15,802 nt of DNA from Candidatus Aalborgicola lynettensis (GCA_016719405.1 JADJZE010000027.1:1-15802); one strand, 5' to 3'. Numbered from the stretch's first letter, positions 1 to 7,742 are shown. Notes: generated by a model from the letters alone, not told the origin. Made by a program: numbers and translations.

Positions 1-782
1 AAAACCCTTTAGCGACCATGAAATCCAGCATCTCTGCGGTGATTTCATGGAACTCTGGCACGGGCCGCAATTTCGGCCAGCGTGGCCTTGCCTTTAGCTG
101 AACACAGCGCACGCATGGCCATGGCCCTGGCCTCTGAAATTTTGGGCATAGGGTCCGCGTACGCAGGGTACTGTTGTAGTGGGAAATTGCCGTACACGCT
201 TTCAAAAATGATTCCTGAATGGTGGCGATGTCGGCAATCCTTGTCGCCCGTCCGGCTGGTAGGCGTGGAACACACCACTCTCCTTGGTGCGGTAGTCCAC
301 CTTGCCAGAAAAAACGGCAAACCGCAGTCTTGTGCGACATGAAAAAACCGGTTTTCCACGAGGCCACTTTTCCTCGGGAGCCTTCGGTGTGAACAAGAAG
401 AAGATGCGGCTTTGCTTACGGCGCTGACTAATGGCTTGATCTGTTCGACCTGGCCCCTATGGCTCTTGGACGAGCGGTCAATGGGAATACCGCCAAACCA
501 CAAGATGACTGGGGCAACGCGGCAAACGACACCAACTGTCTTTGATGGAAAAGGTTACTTTGATGTCAAAAATAATGGACGCCCCCAGCGCACAGTAAAC
601 AATTCCGGTGCGGACGTGTCCGGGGCGCGGCGATGGTGATGCCGGCGCCCTCGGGGCGGACAGTGAATTCTTCCAACCGGTCAATTTGGTCAGGTCGAAA
701 ACACAAATTTAAGTACGACTTTGATGAAGGCGACATCGAAGATAGTGGCGGTCGCGAATTTCAGGTTTGTTTTTCTGCTCAT
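1..782 (-). CDS. Lysophospholipid acyltransferase family protein 3 (PlsC-like; frameshifted, 3' end beyond window)
   Basis: Probable 1-acyl-glycerol-phosphate-type acyltransferase, which moves an acyl chain onto a lysolipid at the inner membrane. The ATG at 782-780 overlaps the stop of the upstream zinc-ribbon gene (ATGA, 779-782). The N-terminus begins MSRKTNLKFATATIFDV. Pieces in different frames reassemble into the family order: a GITIAAPRT block (the usual H-x4-D region, damaged), WFGGIPIDRSS (typical of the family), TPEGSRGKVASWKTG (the EG-S-R acyl-acceptor motif), FFHVAQDCGLPFFLAR, then VDYRTKESGVFHAYQP. The tail reads VPEFHEITAEMLDFMVAKGF and runs off the left edge. At least six single-base shifts occur, one in a run of six T (coding strand) where seven would restore frame. 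The family call is firm; the exact substrate is unknown. The breaks look like sequencing errors, but a true pseudogene cannot be excluded. Confidence 0.75.
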
Positions 783-1639
783 AGAAACACCACAGGAGCG
801 GTGGGGAAGTCCAGCCGCTGGGGCGCAGTATCGCCCTTGCCTGTATGAAAGAGGCACACATACCGCAGAAGGTTTTCTGCCATGCGCAGGCGCGCCACAG
901 GCACCTGGTTGAGCACCGCCGCCACCAGGGCAATACCAACCAACGCCAGGTCAATGTTGCTGGATGCGTCGCTGGTCAGCAGCGCGCTGCGCTGGGCGCC
1001 GGCTCGCGCAGCGCGCGCTGGCGGTCGCGCTCCAGCATGATGAGTGCGTCGGCGACACCTACCGCAGCAGGGGCGCTGGGTGCGGTGGCTTTGACGGCAT
1101 GCGCATACCCTTGCAGGGCTTTCTCCACCGCCGTGGGGTCCAGCAGCGAAAGCGGGCTGCGGCAGTGCACGCAGGCGTGGCCTTTTTTTAAATCGACGGG
1201 GGCGCCGCAACTGTTGCAGTGGATCACGGTCACGCGCTGGGCAATGTCGTTGATCTCCGCCGGGGTCAAAAGGCGCACAAACCCTTTCTCGATCATGAAC
1301 GACGAAACGCGCTAAAGCGCCCGTGCCCTTGCGCGCAGCGGGTAGGTGATGTAACGCCCGCTGCGCACCACGTCAAACCCTGCGTGAGTGGCCCGGTGCA
1401 GCGCGGGCAGTGCACCTTGGCCGCCAGCGGGGTGGCCGGCAGCGCGTTGCTCATGCAAGAGCTTGAACAGATCGGCCACTGCGGCCGGGGACAGCTTCAA
1501 ATTCTCTTGCGGGTCAATTCACATGCCCTGGCAGGCAAAACACAAATCCAGTTCGACCGGTTTGCCGTGGTTGCCGGGTAAGGCGTGCACCTGCATGGCA
1601 CTGCGGCAGGATGGGCACGAGGGGCGGGGAGGAAGGCAT
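779..1639 (-). CDS. Multi-zinc-ribbon protein, hypothetical (frameshifted)
   Basis: A protein of about 285 residues with three cysteine-rich parts. The first is CPSCRSAM followed about 20 residues later by CFACQGM. The second is a CPRC-like pair followed by RCAQGHGRF. The third is VIHCNSCGAPVDL with ACVHCRSPLSLLD. After the third ribbon comes a partly hydrophobic stretch (IDLALVGIALVAAVL) that may be one membrane segment. The start ATG at 1639-1637 is the first that gives a short leader to the first CxxC. Frames change near 1625, 1480-1400, 1310 and 985, and a conserved Trp after CQGM reads TGA. The stop (779-781) overlaps the start of acyltransferase 3, so the two are probably translationally coupled. 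Similar proteins are known in Comamonadaceae without a function, as far as I recall. Nucleic-acid or protein binding through the ribbons is inference. Confidence 0.6.
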
Positions 1640-1727
1640 GGAAACGACAGCGGTTGCAGACCGGGCGCTATCGTAAAGCCCTTTCTGCAGCGGGCTGGCG
1701 CTGTCAGTTAGGCAGCCGATAGTTTGA

Positions 1728-1789
1728 TGCCAAATCGGCCTCCAGCGCAGGTGGAACGTGCGCAAACAGCTCCTAAATATGTAGCAAAT
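1728..1789 (+). repeat. Comamonadaceae-type intergenic repeat, copy A
   Basis: Begins with TGCCAAATCGGCC and ends with CAGCTCCTAAATATGTAGCAA; shares both blocks and their spacing with copies D and E. It lies in the 177-bp gap between acyltransferase 2 and the zinc-ribbon gene and is a slightly diverged copy (CTCC in place of CTAC). Confidence 0.8.
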
Positions 1790-1816
1790 GCATGATTCCC
1801 GATGGTGTCAGCACGC

Positions 1817-2710
1817 CTAATGTTCAACCAGAGCGTAGTCGGGCCGGTGGGCGGCGGCGGCCTTGTCAACGCGGATGCGCTTTTCAGCTCATCGGTCATC
1901 AGGTTCATGGCGGCGCGGATGCGCTCTACCTCGACACTTAACATCAGCCGGACTTGGCGCTTGGACTTGCCTTCCAGGTCTTTGGCGCGCAGGCGGGGCT
2001 TGAAGCGTTCGCAGCGGGCCATGTAGCGGTCGATTTTCTTGAAGGGGATCAGTGGGATGTTGATGCCCCGCAGTCCGTTGGTCAGCGGCACCTTCCAGCC
2101 AAAAGGCAGGCGCAGGCGCAGGTTCAATCCTCAGCCCCTTGTTGTGCCACCAGGCAAATGCTGGCGTTAGGCGAATGGCGCCGCGATCATGCCCACCGAT
2201 TGAAATGGCGCCACATACTCGTCATAGGGCCAACAGGCAGTTGGCGCCTTCGGGTGCGGTGCCGGTTACGCCCACTTCGTGATTTTTAAGCAGGTCAACA
2301 ATGGCTTCCACGGTGTGGATGTCGGTAGGGGCGCCCAGCACCCGCTTGTAATAGTCCTTAAAGCCGGGCACCAGAAACACTGCCTTGTGCGGAAAAAATC
2401 CGCCCACGATGTCGCCATAGCCGCTGTCATAAAAGAACTTGCCCACCAGGGCTGCCAAAGGAACCCAGGCAATATTGGGCCCGTGTGATGCGATCACCAC
2501 CACCGGCTCGCCGTCGGTGGGCAGCAGGGCTTGGCCGTTGATCAGCTCCGCTTTATTGACCATTTTGCTCAGCACAAAGTCGGAGAACGGGCGGTAGTTT
2601 TTGATCGGCACACCACGCCCGCCCTGGCACGCCAGTTGGCGGCCGCGGTCCATGAACTCATCCAGACTGGCAGTTGGTGTAGAGGCGGGGGTGGCGCGGG
2701 GTTTAGTCAT
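1817..2710 (-). CDS. Lysophospholipid acyltransferase family protein 2 (frameshifted in the middle)
   Basis: Probable membrane-associated glycerolipid acyltransferase of about 295 residues. The N-terminal half (MTKPRATP...) is intact to about 2225. It holds VVVIASHGPNIAWVPLAAL (H-motif region, without the usual Asp four residues after His), GYGDIVGGFFPHK, and GTAPEGANCLLAL (EG motif). Between 2225 and 2130 several single-base losses break the frame, but the pieces DEYVAPFQSVGMIAA and ASICLVAQQGAED are readable. From 2127 the frame resumes with LPFGWKVPLTNGLRGINIPL and ends DYALVEH before the TAG at 1819-1817. An AGGAG-like GGAG (2717-2720) precedes the ATG at 2710, which overlaps the lipase stop by 8 bp, so the two are co-translated. 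Family certain from overall pattern; substrate unknown. Confidence 0.78.
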
Positions 2711-3935
2711 GGCGTGCTCCGTTACCTATCCATTGCTGAAGTTGTGCGCACACGTCCTGGCTGTCCAGCAGGCCCAGGTGGGAGAGTCCGTAAAAGACCT
2801 TGCTGTGCCCCTCGGAAAAGGTCAGGGCGCGTTCTTCGTCTTTGTGGTGACCCAGCGCGCTGCGCAGGGGCACCAGGCCATCGCCAAACAGCTTGCCGCG
2901 AATCTCGCAGTGCTCTTTGGCAATCATGGCGGCAATGGCATAACACTGCACATCGGGCGGCAGTTGGGACAAGTGGCGCTGGTCTTTGGGGTGGGCAAAA
3001 CGGTTGCGCCCGGCCCAGTCCTCGTCGATCAGATTGCCGTGGCGCAAATCGGTGGTGCCGGCGCTGCGGATATGGCCCAGGCGCGACAGGGCCACAGAGT
3101 AGGGGCTAACTTCCAGCGCCAGGTCGATCATGTTGCCCGCCTGCTCCACCATGGAGCCGTGGTGCGGCGTACCCATAAAAATGAGCTTGTGGGCGTGGCC
3201 CAGCCAGGTGCACTGCGCTTGCGCAGCGTAGTGAAACGCACTGCGCGCTACCAGGCCACCCATGCTGTAACCCACGATGCAAATTTCTTCCACCGGCACC
3301 GGCCAGGCTTGCACCAGTTCTTCCAGTTGGGCGGCAAAGGCGCGACCGTTTTGGGAGATGTGCAGGCCCGTGTTGTAGCGAATGTACATGGGTGTGTAGC
3401 CGTTGGCAGCACCCAGTACTTCACCATGGTCGTGGCCGTTGCGGCGCCACTGCAACTCGTTCATGCAATGCCCGTGGACCATGAGCAGAATCTTGCCCGA
3501 CGCGTCGGGAATGGCCTTGGCCAAGGCTGCGGGCGTGATCGGCAACACCTGTCCGTTGCGCCGAAAACCCATCTGAATCGTCAGCGGGTTGCCGCTGGCC
3601 GCCATGTGGTCGCCCAGCACACCGTTCACAGCCGACAGAAAGGCCGCACGCTCGTCGGACGAGTTGGTGTGCGACAACTCGGGGTACATATGCCCAAAGG
3701 TGGCGTCCAGCCCTTTGCCCACCAGTTGGGTGACCCCGCGAACCGCGTCGTACACCACACCACTGGACTTTTGCAGCACCTTGTAGACGGCACCATGCAC
3801 GCCGGTCGGGGTGCGCGGCGCGGGCGTGGATTTGCCAAAGGGCAGCGGCAACTTGAGAATGTTGTGGTGCATGGCCTCCACCATATCGGTGACACCCAAG
3901 GTGGCCTCAATGGCGAGCCGGCTGTAGCCATGCAT
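2703..3935 (-). CDS. Alpha/beta-hydrolase, PGAP1/triacylglycerol-lipase-like
   Basis: Intact 410-residue serine hydrolase, probably an esterase or lipase acting on an acyl-lipid. Counting from the ATG at 3935: the oxyanion-hole-type HGHCMNELQW is at 154-163, the nucleophile elbow GYSMGG at 222-227 (Ser224), MGTPHHGS at 254-261 (a lipase signature), the likely acid Asp352 in GDGLVPLRS, and the likely His386 in SHLGLL. The N-terminal 110 residues are helical and not recognised. No clear signal peptide is seen. A better start may be the ATG at 3964, only 6 bp after the stop of acyltransferase 1; it would read MKKKHLHLSDMHGYS if the run of seven A (coding strand) had one more A. The gene overlaps acyltransferase 2 by 8 bp. 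A lipase between acyltransferases suggests acyl turnover on a shared lipid pool; that is inference. Confidence 0.85.
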   Translation of the reverse strand: MHGYSRLAIEATLGVTDMVEAMHHNILKLPLPFGKSTPAPRTPTGVHGAVYKVLQKSSGVVYDAVRGVTQLVGKGLDATFGHMYPELSHTNSSDERAAFLSAVNGVLGDHMAASGNPLTIQMGFRRNGQVLPITPAALAKAIPDASGKILLMVHGHCMNELQWRRNGHDHGEVLGAANGYTPMYIRYNTGLHISQNGRAFAAQLEELVQAWPVPVEEICIVGYSMGGLVARSAFHYAAQAQCTWLGHAHKLIFMGTPHHGSMVEQAGNMIDLALEVSPYSVALSRLGHIRSAGTTDLRHGNLIDEDWAGRNRFAHPKDQRHLSQLPPDVQCYAIAAMIAKEHCEIRGKLFGDGLVPLRSALGHHKDEERALTFSEGHSKVFYGLSHLGLLDSQDVCAQLQQWIGNGARHD

Positions 3936-3969
3936 GTCAGACAGGTGGAGGTGCTTTTTTTCATGCGGT

Positions 3970-4989
3970 TTATCCAAAAATAGGGAACTTGCGGCGTTGG
4001 GCCAGCATGTCCATTCCGGCCTGGATGCGGGCTTCGACTTCCAGGTATTTTTGGTGCACATAGTCGGGGTCATCGGCCAAGGCGGGGTTGCCGTCAAAGT
4101 AGACCGGCTCCAAAAATTCGGTGCGAATCTTGGCGGGCAGCGGAATGTGCTGCAGCGGTGTGACGTGCAGCGCAATACCCAACGGGAAACTCAGCGTGAG
4201 CGGCGCCACGTCGGAGCGCAGGTATTTTTTGAGCCGGAGCAGCTTGGCCAGCCAGCGCCCCTCGGACAACACAAACAAGGTGTCGTGCCCGCCAATGGTG
4301 GCCACCGGCACGATGGGCGTGTTGGTGCGAATGGCCAGGCGAATAAAGCCGGTGCGCTCACCCAATACCACCTGGTCGCGCTTGCTCCAGCTGCGAAACG
4401 CGTCCACCTCGCCACCCGGCCACAAAATGACATCGTGGCCGCGGGCAAAAGCTGCCTCAATGTTTTCGCGGGTGGGGTTGATCACGCCACCGCGGCGGAA
4501 GTAGCGGCCCAGGCCCGGGGTTTTCATCAGCACTTCGTGGGCCGTGCCGTGTAAGGGGCGGGTGTCACCAAAGTGGCGCCACCAGGCATAAATGGTGGTC
4601 CAGGCGTCCATCGTCAGGGGGCCACCGGAGTGGCCGCCAATGAGCAGGCAGGCTTGATTGGGCAGCTTGTCCCAACCGTTAATTTCCATGCGGAAGTAGC
4701 TGTCCATCAGGCGGTTCACAAAACCGGCCTGTTTGTTCATGAGCACCGGATCGGGGCCGTTGAGGCCTTCGCGCACCTTGGAGTCTTCAAACTGCCATTC
4801 CTCGGCACCTGTGGCGGCCCGGGTGGCGGCTTTACGCCGCTGCGGTGTGACCGAAGTTCCCGCTACAAGTGTACACGGAGAGTCTTTGGGGGGCTTGGTT
4901 TTGCTGCGCACGGCATTCTTGCGCTGCACAGCCGGAACCACTGGAATTTCGAAAAAGTTTGCTGATTTTGCTAGTGTATTTGAAGTCAT
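3970..4989 (-). CDS. Lysophospholipid/diacylglycerol acyltransferase family protein 1
   Basis: Intact 339-residue acyltransferase, first gene of the lipid cluster. The start at 4989 (MTSNTLAKSANFFEIP) is chosen for the AGGAG at 4998-5002, 8 bp upstream, and because upstream codons run into the promoter. Residues 1-80 are basic and look disordered. The catalytic domain starts near MDSYFRMEINGWDKLP; GGHSGGPLTMD (His120) is the HxxxxD-equivalent block, and ILWPGGEVDAFRSW (PGGE at 191-194) is the acceptor motif, as in the DAGAT/TMEM68-like branch. GERTGFIRLAIRTNTPIVPV is a further family block. The usual job is esterifying a lysolipid or diacylglycerol at the membrane; the actual substrate is not visible. 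The promoter and two palindromes lie directly upstream. Confidence 0.87.
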   Translation of the reverse strand: MTSNTLAKSANFFEIPVVPAVQRKNAVRSKTKPPKDSPCTLVAGTSVTPQRRKAATRAATGAEEWQFEDSKVREGLNGPDPVLMNKQAGFVNRLMDSYFRMEINGWDKLPNQACLLIGGHSGGPLTMDAWTTIYAWWRHFGDTRPLHGTAHEVLMKTPGLGRYFRRGGVINPTRENIEAAFARGHDVILWPGGEVDAFRSWSKRDQVVLGERTGFIRLAIRTNTPIVPVATIGGHDTLFVLSEGRWLAKLLRLKKYLRSDVAPLTLSFPLGIALHVTPLQHIPLPAKIRTEFLEPVYFDGNPALADDPDYVHQKYLEVEARIQAGMDMLAQRRKFPIFG

Positions 4990-5045
4990 GGCAGAGGCTC
5001 CTGCAAGTCGGTGTGGACATCGGACAATCCAATCCACTGCGAAGT

Positions 5046-5074
5046 ATTGTGTACGATCGTACACATTTAGTCAA
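5046..5074 (-). promoter_or_regulatory. Sigma70-like promoter of the lipid cluster
   Basis: On the minus strand, -35 TTGACT (5069-5074, five of six to consensus) and -10 CACAAT (5046-5051, four of six) are separated by exactly 17 bp. The predicted start near 5039 leaves about 50 nt of leader before the AGGAG and ATG at 4989. An 18-bp palindrome fills the spacer, so a bound repressor would block RNA polymerase. Confidence 0.6.
5048..5065. promoter_or_regulatory. 18-bp perfect palindrome, probable operator (TetR-like)
   Basis: TGTGTACGATCGTACACA is a perfect inverted repeat lying between the -35 and -10 and overlapping the -10. Size and symmetry fit a TetR/AcrR-family operator, a common control of lipid genes. 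The regulator gene is not in the window, so its family is inference. Confidence 0.65.
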
Positions 5075-5090
5075 CCGACATTTGTCGGTT
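5073..5090. promoter_or_regulatory. Second palindrome abutting the -35
   Basis: AACCGACATTTGTCGGTT has two perfect 8-bp arms around a TT centre. Its centre is 25 bp from that of the first palindrome, and it overlaps the last 2 bp of the -35. The sequence differs from the first palindrome, so it may bind a second regulator or be a half-related site. Confidence 0.5.
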
Positions 5091-5141
5091 AGATGCAGCA
5101 GCCAAAGGGGGTGGTGTGCCTTCGCGTGCGTCAGCGTCAGT

Positions 5142-5330
5142 TCAAAGCCGCGTCAGCCCCAAACCGGCCACGGCGGCGGCCGAATCGTTGGTGGTGGTCA
5201 GGCGGGGTGTGCCAAATTGGGCCAAATAGCCGGGCGAGGCGCATACCAATCTGCGCACCTGCCCCACGCGAATGGCCTGCATGGTGGAGTCGGGTACCGT
5301 CACCGCGTGGGACGCCAATTGCACCAAACA
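5142..5330 (-). pseudogene. LysR-family regulator remnant (substrate-binding domain piece)
   Basis: About 30 residues on the minus strand, VPDSTMQAIRVGQVRRLVCA then SPGYLAQFGTP (5303 to about 5205), match the conserved middle of LysR effector domains. After that the frame drifts and stops at 5142. No helix-turn-helix N-terminus is present upstream. Since neighbouring genes on both sides are intact, this looks like a true deletion remnant and not a sequencing artefact. It is probably not a working regulator of the lipid cluster. Confidence 0.5.
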
Positions 5331-5340
5331 CATTCCCGTG

Positions 5341-5447
5341 CGGTATGAAGCGGCGGATGTGAAAAAAGCACTCGACGCACGCGCGATGCCACAATCACAC
5401 AGCTGCAGGCCGAGGTGGCGCGGCTGCGGGCGTTGGCGGGGCAGTAG
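5341..5447 (+). pseudogene. Small coiled-coil C-terminal remnant, unrecognised
   Basis: On the plus strand RYEAADVKKALDAR (from 5341) and DATITQLQAEVARLRALAGQ (5385 to the TAG at 5445-5447) join through one apparent single-base loss near 5384. The heptad-like Leu/Ile spacing predicts a short coiled coil ending a protein. The N-terminal part is not identifiable, because upstream the sequence codes the LysR remnant on the other strand. The 5448-5510 stretch shows nothing I can name. Confidence 0.3.
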
Positions 5448-5510
5448 GGCACGTGTGGCGCTGCATTGGGCTCTTTGCCCTGGGTGGGGAGCCAAAAGAA
5501 TTTGATGCAT

Positions 5511-5568
5511 GGAAATGCCCCCTGCGCTTATGCGGTGCGCGCAGGCAGCTACTAACTTTGTAGCAAAT
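5511..5568 (+). repeat. Comamonadaceae-type intergenic repeat, copy B
   Basis: Diverged copy with core GCGCGCAGGCAGCTACTAAC followed by TTTGTAGCAAAT. It overlaps the 3' end of the AlkC gene and supplies its last codons and stop on the minus strand. Confidence 0.65.
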
Positions 5569-6667
5569 CAAAGCTGCCCAGCGCCTGCGCGTGGCCGTTC
5601 AGAATCGCTTCCACCCGGTGTACGCCCGGGTAGTGTTTGCGGGTGGTCATCTCGGCCAGCGAGACTTTCTTGCCCACACGCTGCGTTACGTGTGCGCCCA
5701 GCTCCAGGGTTGTGAGCTTGAACACTTTGGCGCGGCTTTGGCCGTTGGCCTTGATGTAGTGCACCGCCAAATCCACCAGCACCCGCTGCGCCTTGGCACT
5801 GCGGTTGGTGACATCAAAAGCCACCGCCAGTGTGCCGCCAATGGTCGCGTGCGGCGGCGCAATGCGGGCATTGTCAATGCGCACATCCGCCGCCGCGCCA
5901 AAGCCCAGTGCCGCCAGTGCGCCGGGTTCGCCGCGCTTGACCGCCGAGCGCAGTGCGTGCTGCACGATCCAGCGACGCTCGGGCGTGGCACCCTGCAGCC
6001 AGGCTTTGGCTGTGTCGGCCAGCAGGGCGGGGTGGTCTTTGCCAATGTCGTTCAGGTTGTTGGCCACCGAGCGGCGCACATACAGGGCCGGGTCGTCTTT
6101 GAGTTGCGCCAGCAAGGCCAGCACAGGCGCAGGGTCGCGCTGGAAGGCGGGTAGGCGCGCAGCCCAGGGCAGGCGCGGGCGTGTGCCTTCGGATACCAGG
6201 CGGCGCACATGGTCACTGGGGTCGCGCGTCCACTCCATTAGCTGCGCCAACGTGGCCTCGGGGTGTTTATGCAGAAAAGGCCGGATGCTGAACTCTGCCG
6301 TGAAGCGCTGGGTGAGGGCGTGCTGTGCCTTCATCGATAACGCAAAATGGCCCAACCCAAATTCGGCCACAAACACCGTGTGCGGCAGGTACAAAAACGA
6401 CGCCAGCGACAAGCCCGGCGCACGCCCATGGGGCTGGTCGATGGACGCGAGCAATATGCCCAGCGCTTCGGGGTAATCGGCCGGCAAATGCCGGTGCAGT
6501 GCCCGTGCCATGTGCTTGCCACGCGGCATCAGCGCCAGCGCCTCGTAGCCGGTGAGGGCATCCGTCAGAAAAGCGTCGGTATCAAACTGCGGGTGCACCG
6601 CCGCCACCATGCGCGCAATCGCCTGGGGCACATCGGGGCCATATTGGGCAACAAGGGGTTCGGCCAT
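5552..6667 (-). CDS. alkC: DNA alkylation repair glycosylase, AlkC type
   Basis: Intact 371-residue protein. AlkC enzymes are HEAT-like-repeat DNA glycosylases that remove 3-methyladenine and related cationic alkylated bases from DNA. The blocks FSIRPFLHKHPEATLAQL (126-143), EWTRDPSDHVRRLVSEGTRP (145-164), LPWAARLPAF and LYVRRSVANNLNDIGKDHP (195-213) are typical of the AlkC/AlkD repeat fold. Residues from about 261 (DVRIDNARIAPPHATIGG) to the end form a beta-rich domain fitting the C-terminal immunoglobulin-like domain that separates AlkC from AlkD. The start is the ATG at 6667 (MAEPLVAQYG); no clear Shine-Dalgarno is seen. The last codons and the TAG stop fall inside repeat copy B. The gene may be read with the two minus-strand genes upstream, but repeats lie between them. 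Confidence 0.85.
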   Translation of the reverse strand: MAEPLVAQYGPDVPQAIARMVAAVHPQFDTDAFLTDALTGYEALALMPRGKHMARALHRHLPADYPEALGILLASIDQPHGRAPGLSLASFLYLPHTVFVAEFGLGHFALSMKAQHALTQRFTAEFSIRPFLHKHPEATLAQLMEWTRDPSDHVRRLVSEGTRPRLPWAARLPAFQRDPAPVLALLAQLKDDPALYVRRSVANNLNDIGKDHPALLADTAKAWLQGATPERRWIVQHALRSAVKRGEPGALAALGFGAAADVRIDNARIAPPHATIGGTLAVAFDVTNRSAKAQRVLVDLAVHYIKANGQSRAKVFKLTTLELGAHVTQRVGKKVSLAEMTTRKHYPGVHRVEAILNGHAQALGSFDLLQS

Positions 6668-6680
6668 GGCGGTTATAGGT

Positions 6681-6739
6681 CAAAAGTGCCATTTACGCAC
6701 GCCTGTCATGCGTAAGCAGCTATTAAAGTCGTAGCAATT
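6681..6739 (+). repeat. Comamonadaceae-type intergenic repeat, copy C
   Basis: Most diverged copy: AAGTGCCATTTACGC, then GCGTAAGCAGCTATTAAAG and TCGTAGCAATT. It fills the gap between AlkC and the next gene and includes the stop codon of that gene. Confidence 0.6.
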
Positions 6740-7706
6740 CAAGACGGGTTTGCAGCATGTGCGCGGGGGTGTGGGGGTCATCGGGGTCGGTGACCAGGGT
6801 GAACACCCAGGTGTCGCCGGGCGTGCTGGACTCTTTGTCTGCACGCTGCGCGGCAATGCCTTCCACCTTGGGTGCACCTGCCAGTGGGTAGATGTGGCGC
6901 AACTTCCCGTCGGGCGCCACGATGCCGATGGCAGAACCCACACACGCGCCGTCGTGGTAGCTGTTGTCGGTGCTTTCGGCCACGGCGCAAAAGGCCCAGG
7001 CGCCGCCCTGCAAGGCGGTGCCATCGGTCAAGCCCAGGGGCACACCCTCCACTTCGCCCAAGTCCATCAGTTGCACGCTTTTGGCGCTGGGCGGCTTGGG
7101 TTCTCTGCCCGCCAGCCACGGTGCGATGAGGTTCCAGTCAAAACGGATGCAGGCGCTCAAGGCATCACCCTTGTTGCCCCGGTGCAGCAAGAGCAGCTCG
7201 CCGCTGAGCACAAACGCGCCCTCAATGTTCAGGTCGGTAAAACGCTTGTGCAGCGGTGCGTACAGGGGGCACAAGTCCACTGTGGCCATGCGCCCATTGG
7301 GCACGCCATGCACGTCCAGCGCCACCAGCACACCGGGTTCGCGCTGGGGTTTGGAGCCCGAGCCCAAGGCCAGCAAGGCACCCGCCGGGCAGCCGGGAAG
7401 GGGCGGCAATTGGGCCAGAGTCTCCAGGTCGGGCTTGGCCTTTTTGCGTTTGCTTTTGTCGTGCGGCAATTCGCCTTCCAGCAGGCGCACCAGTGTGCCG
7501 GGTGTGGTGTCGGCGGCGTTGTCGGTAGTGGGGTCTGCAAATGCACCCAGGTGCAGCTCGTCATCGGCCACCACGTACAGGTGTTGTCGCACCCGCACAA
7601 GGCCGCTGGCCGCGCTCAGGTGGGCTTGGCCGCGTGGGTGCTGGGCCGGGTCCAGCGTCAGGTGGCGGATGAAATGGACGGGGAGTGTGGCGGGTGGATG
7701 GGCCAT
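6723..7706 (-). CDS. Probable beta-propeller protein of unknown function (DUF6929-like)
   Basis: Intact 327-residue protein. The start is the ATG at 7706 (MAHPPATLPVHFIRHLTLDP); possible earlier codons fall inside repeat copy D and were rejected. The chain shows repeated short beta-strand blocks such as GLVRVRQHLYVVADDELHLG, GALLALGSGSKPQREPGVLV, GAFVLSGELLLLHRGNKG, and VEGIAAQRADKES near the end, resembling a calcium-free phytase-like or esterase-like beta-propeller. I recall similar Comamonadaceae proteins classed as DUF6929, but that label is from memory. There is no convincing signal peptide or membrane segment, so it is probably cytoplasmic. The TAA stop at 6723 lies inside repeat copy C. 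Its place next to alkC gives no firm hint of a role. Confidence 0.6.
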   Translation of the reverse strand: MAHPPATLPVHFIRHLTLDPAQHPRGQAHLSAASGLVRVRQHLYVVADDELHLGAFADPTTDNAADTTPGTLVRLLEGELPHDKSKRKKAKPDLETLAQLPPLPGCPAGALLALGSGSKPQREPGVLVALDVHGVPNGRMATVDLCPLYAPLHKRFTDLNIEGAFVLSGELLLLHRGNKGDALSACIRFDWNLIAPWLAGREPKPPSAKSVQLMDLGEVEGVPLGLTDGTALQGGAWAFCAVAESTDNSYHDGACVGSAIGIVAPDGKLRHIYPLAGAPKVEGIAAQRADKESSTPGDTWVFTLVTDPDDPHTPAHMLQTRLELLRL

Positions 7707-7742
7707 GGTGCGGTGCCGGTTGCGGGTGGGCTCTGAATATAG

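Noticed and set aside
2601..3983. A 460-codon open frame on the plus strand
   Set aside because: It is the antisense shadow of the lipase gene, created by GC-rich codon bias; it has no family pattern and lacks a ribosome site.
5210..5228. TGCCAAATTGGGCC, a possible sixth repeat copy
   Set aside because: Only the first block matches, the second block is absent, and the bases encode the conserved LAQFGTP of the LysR remnant.
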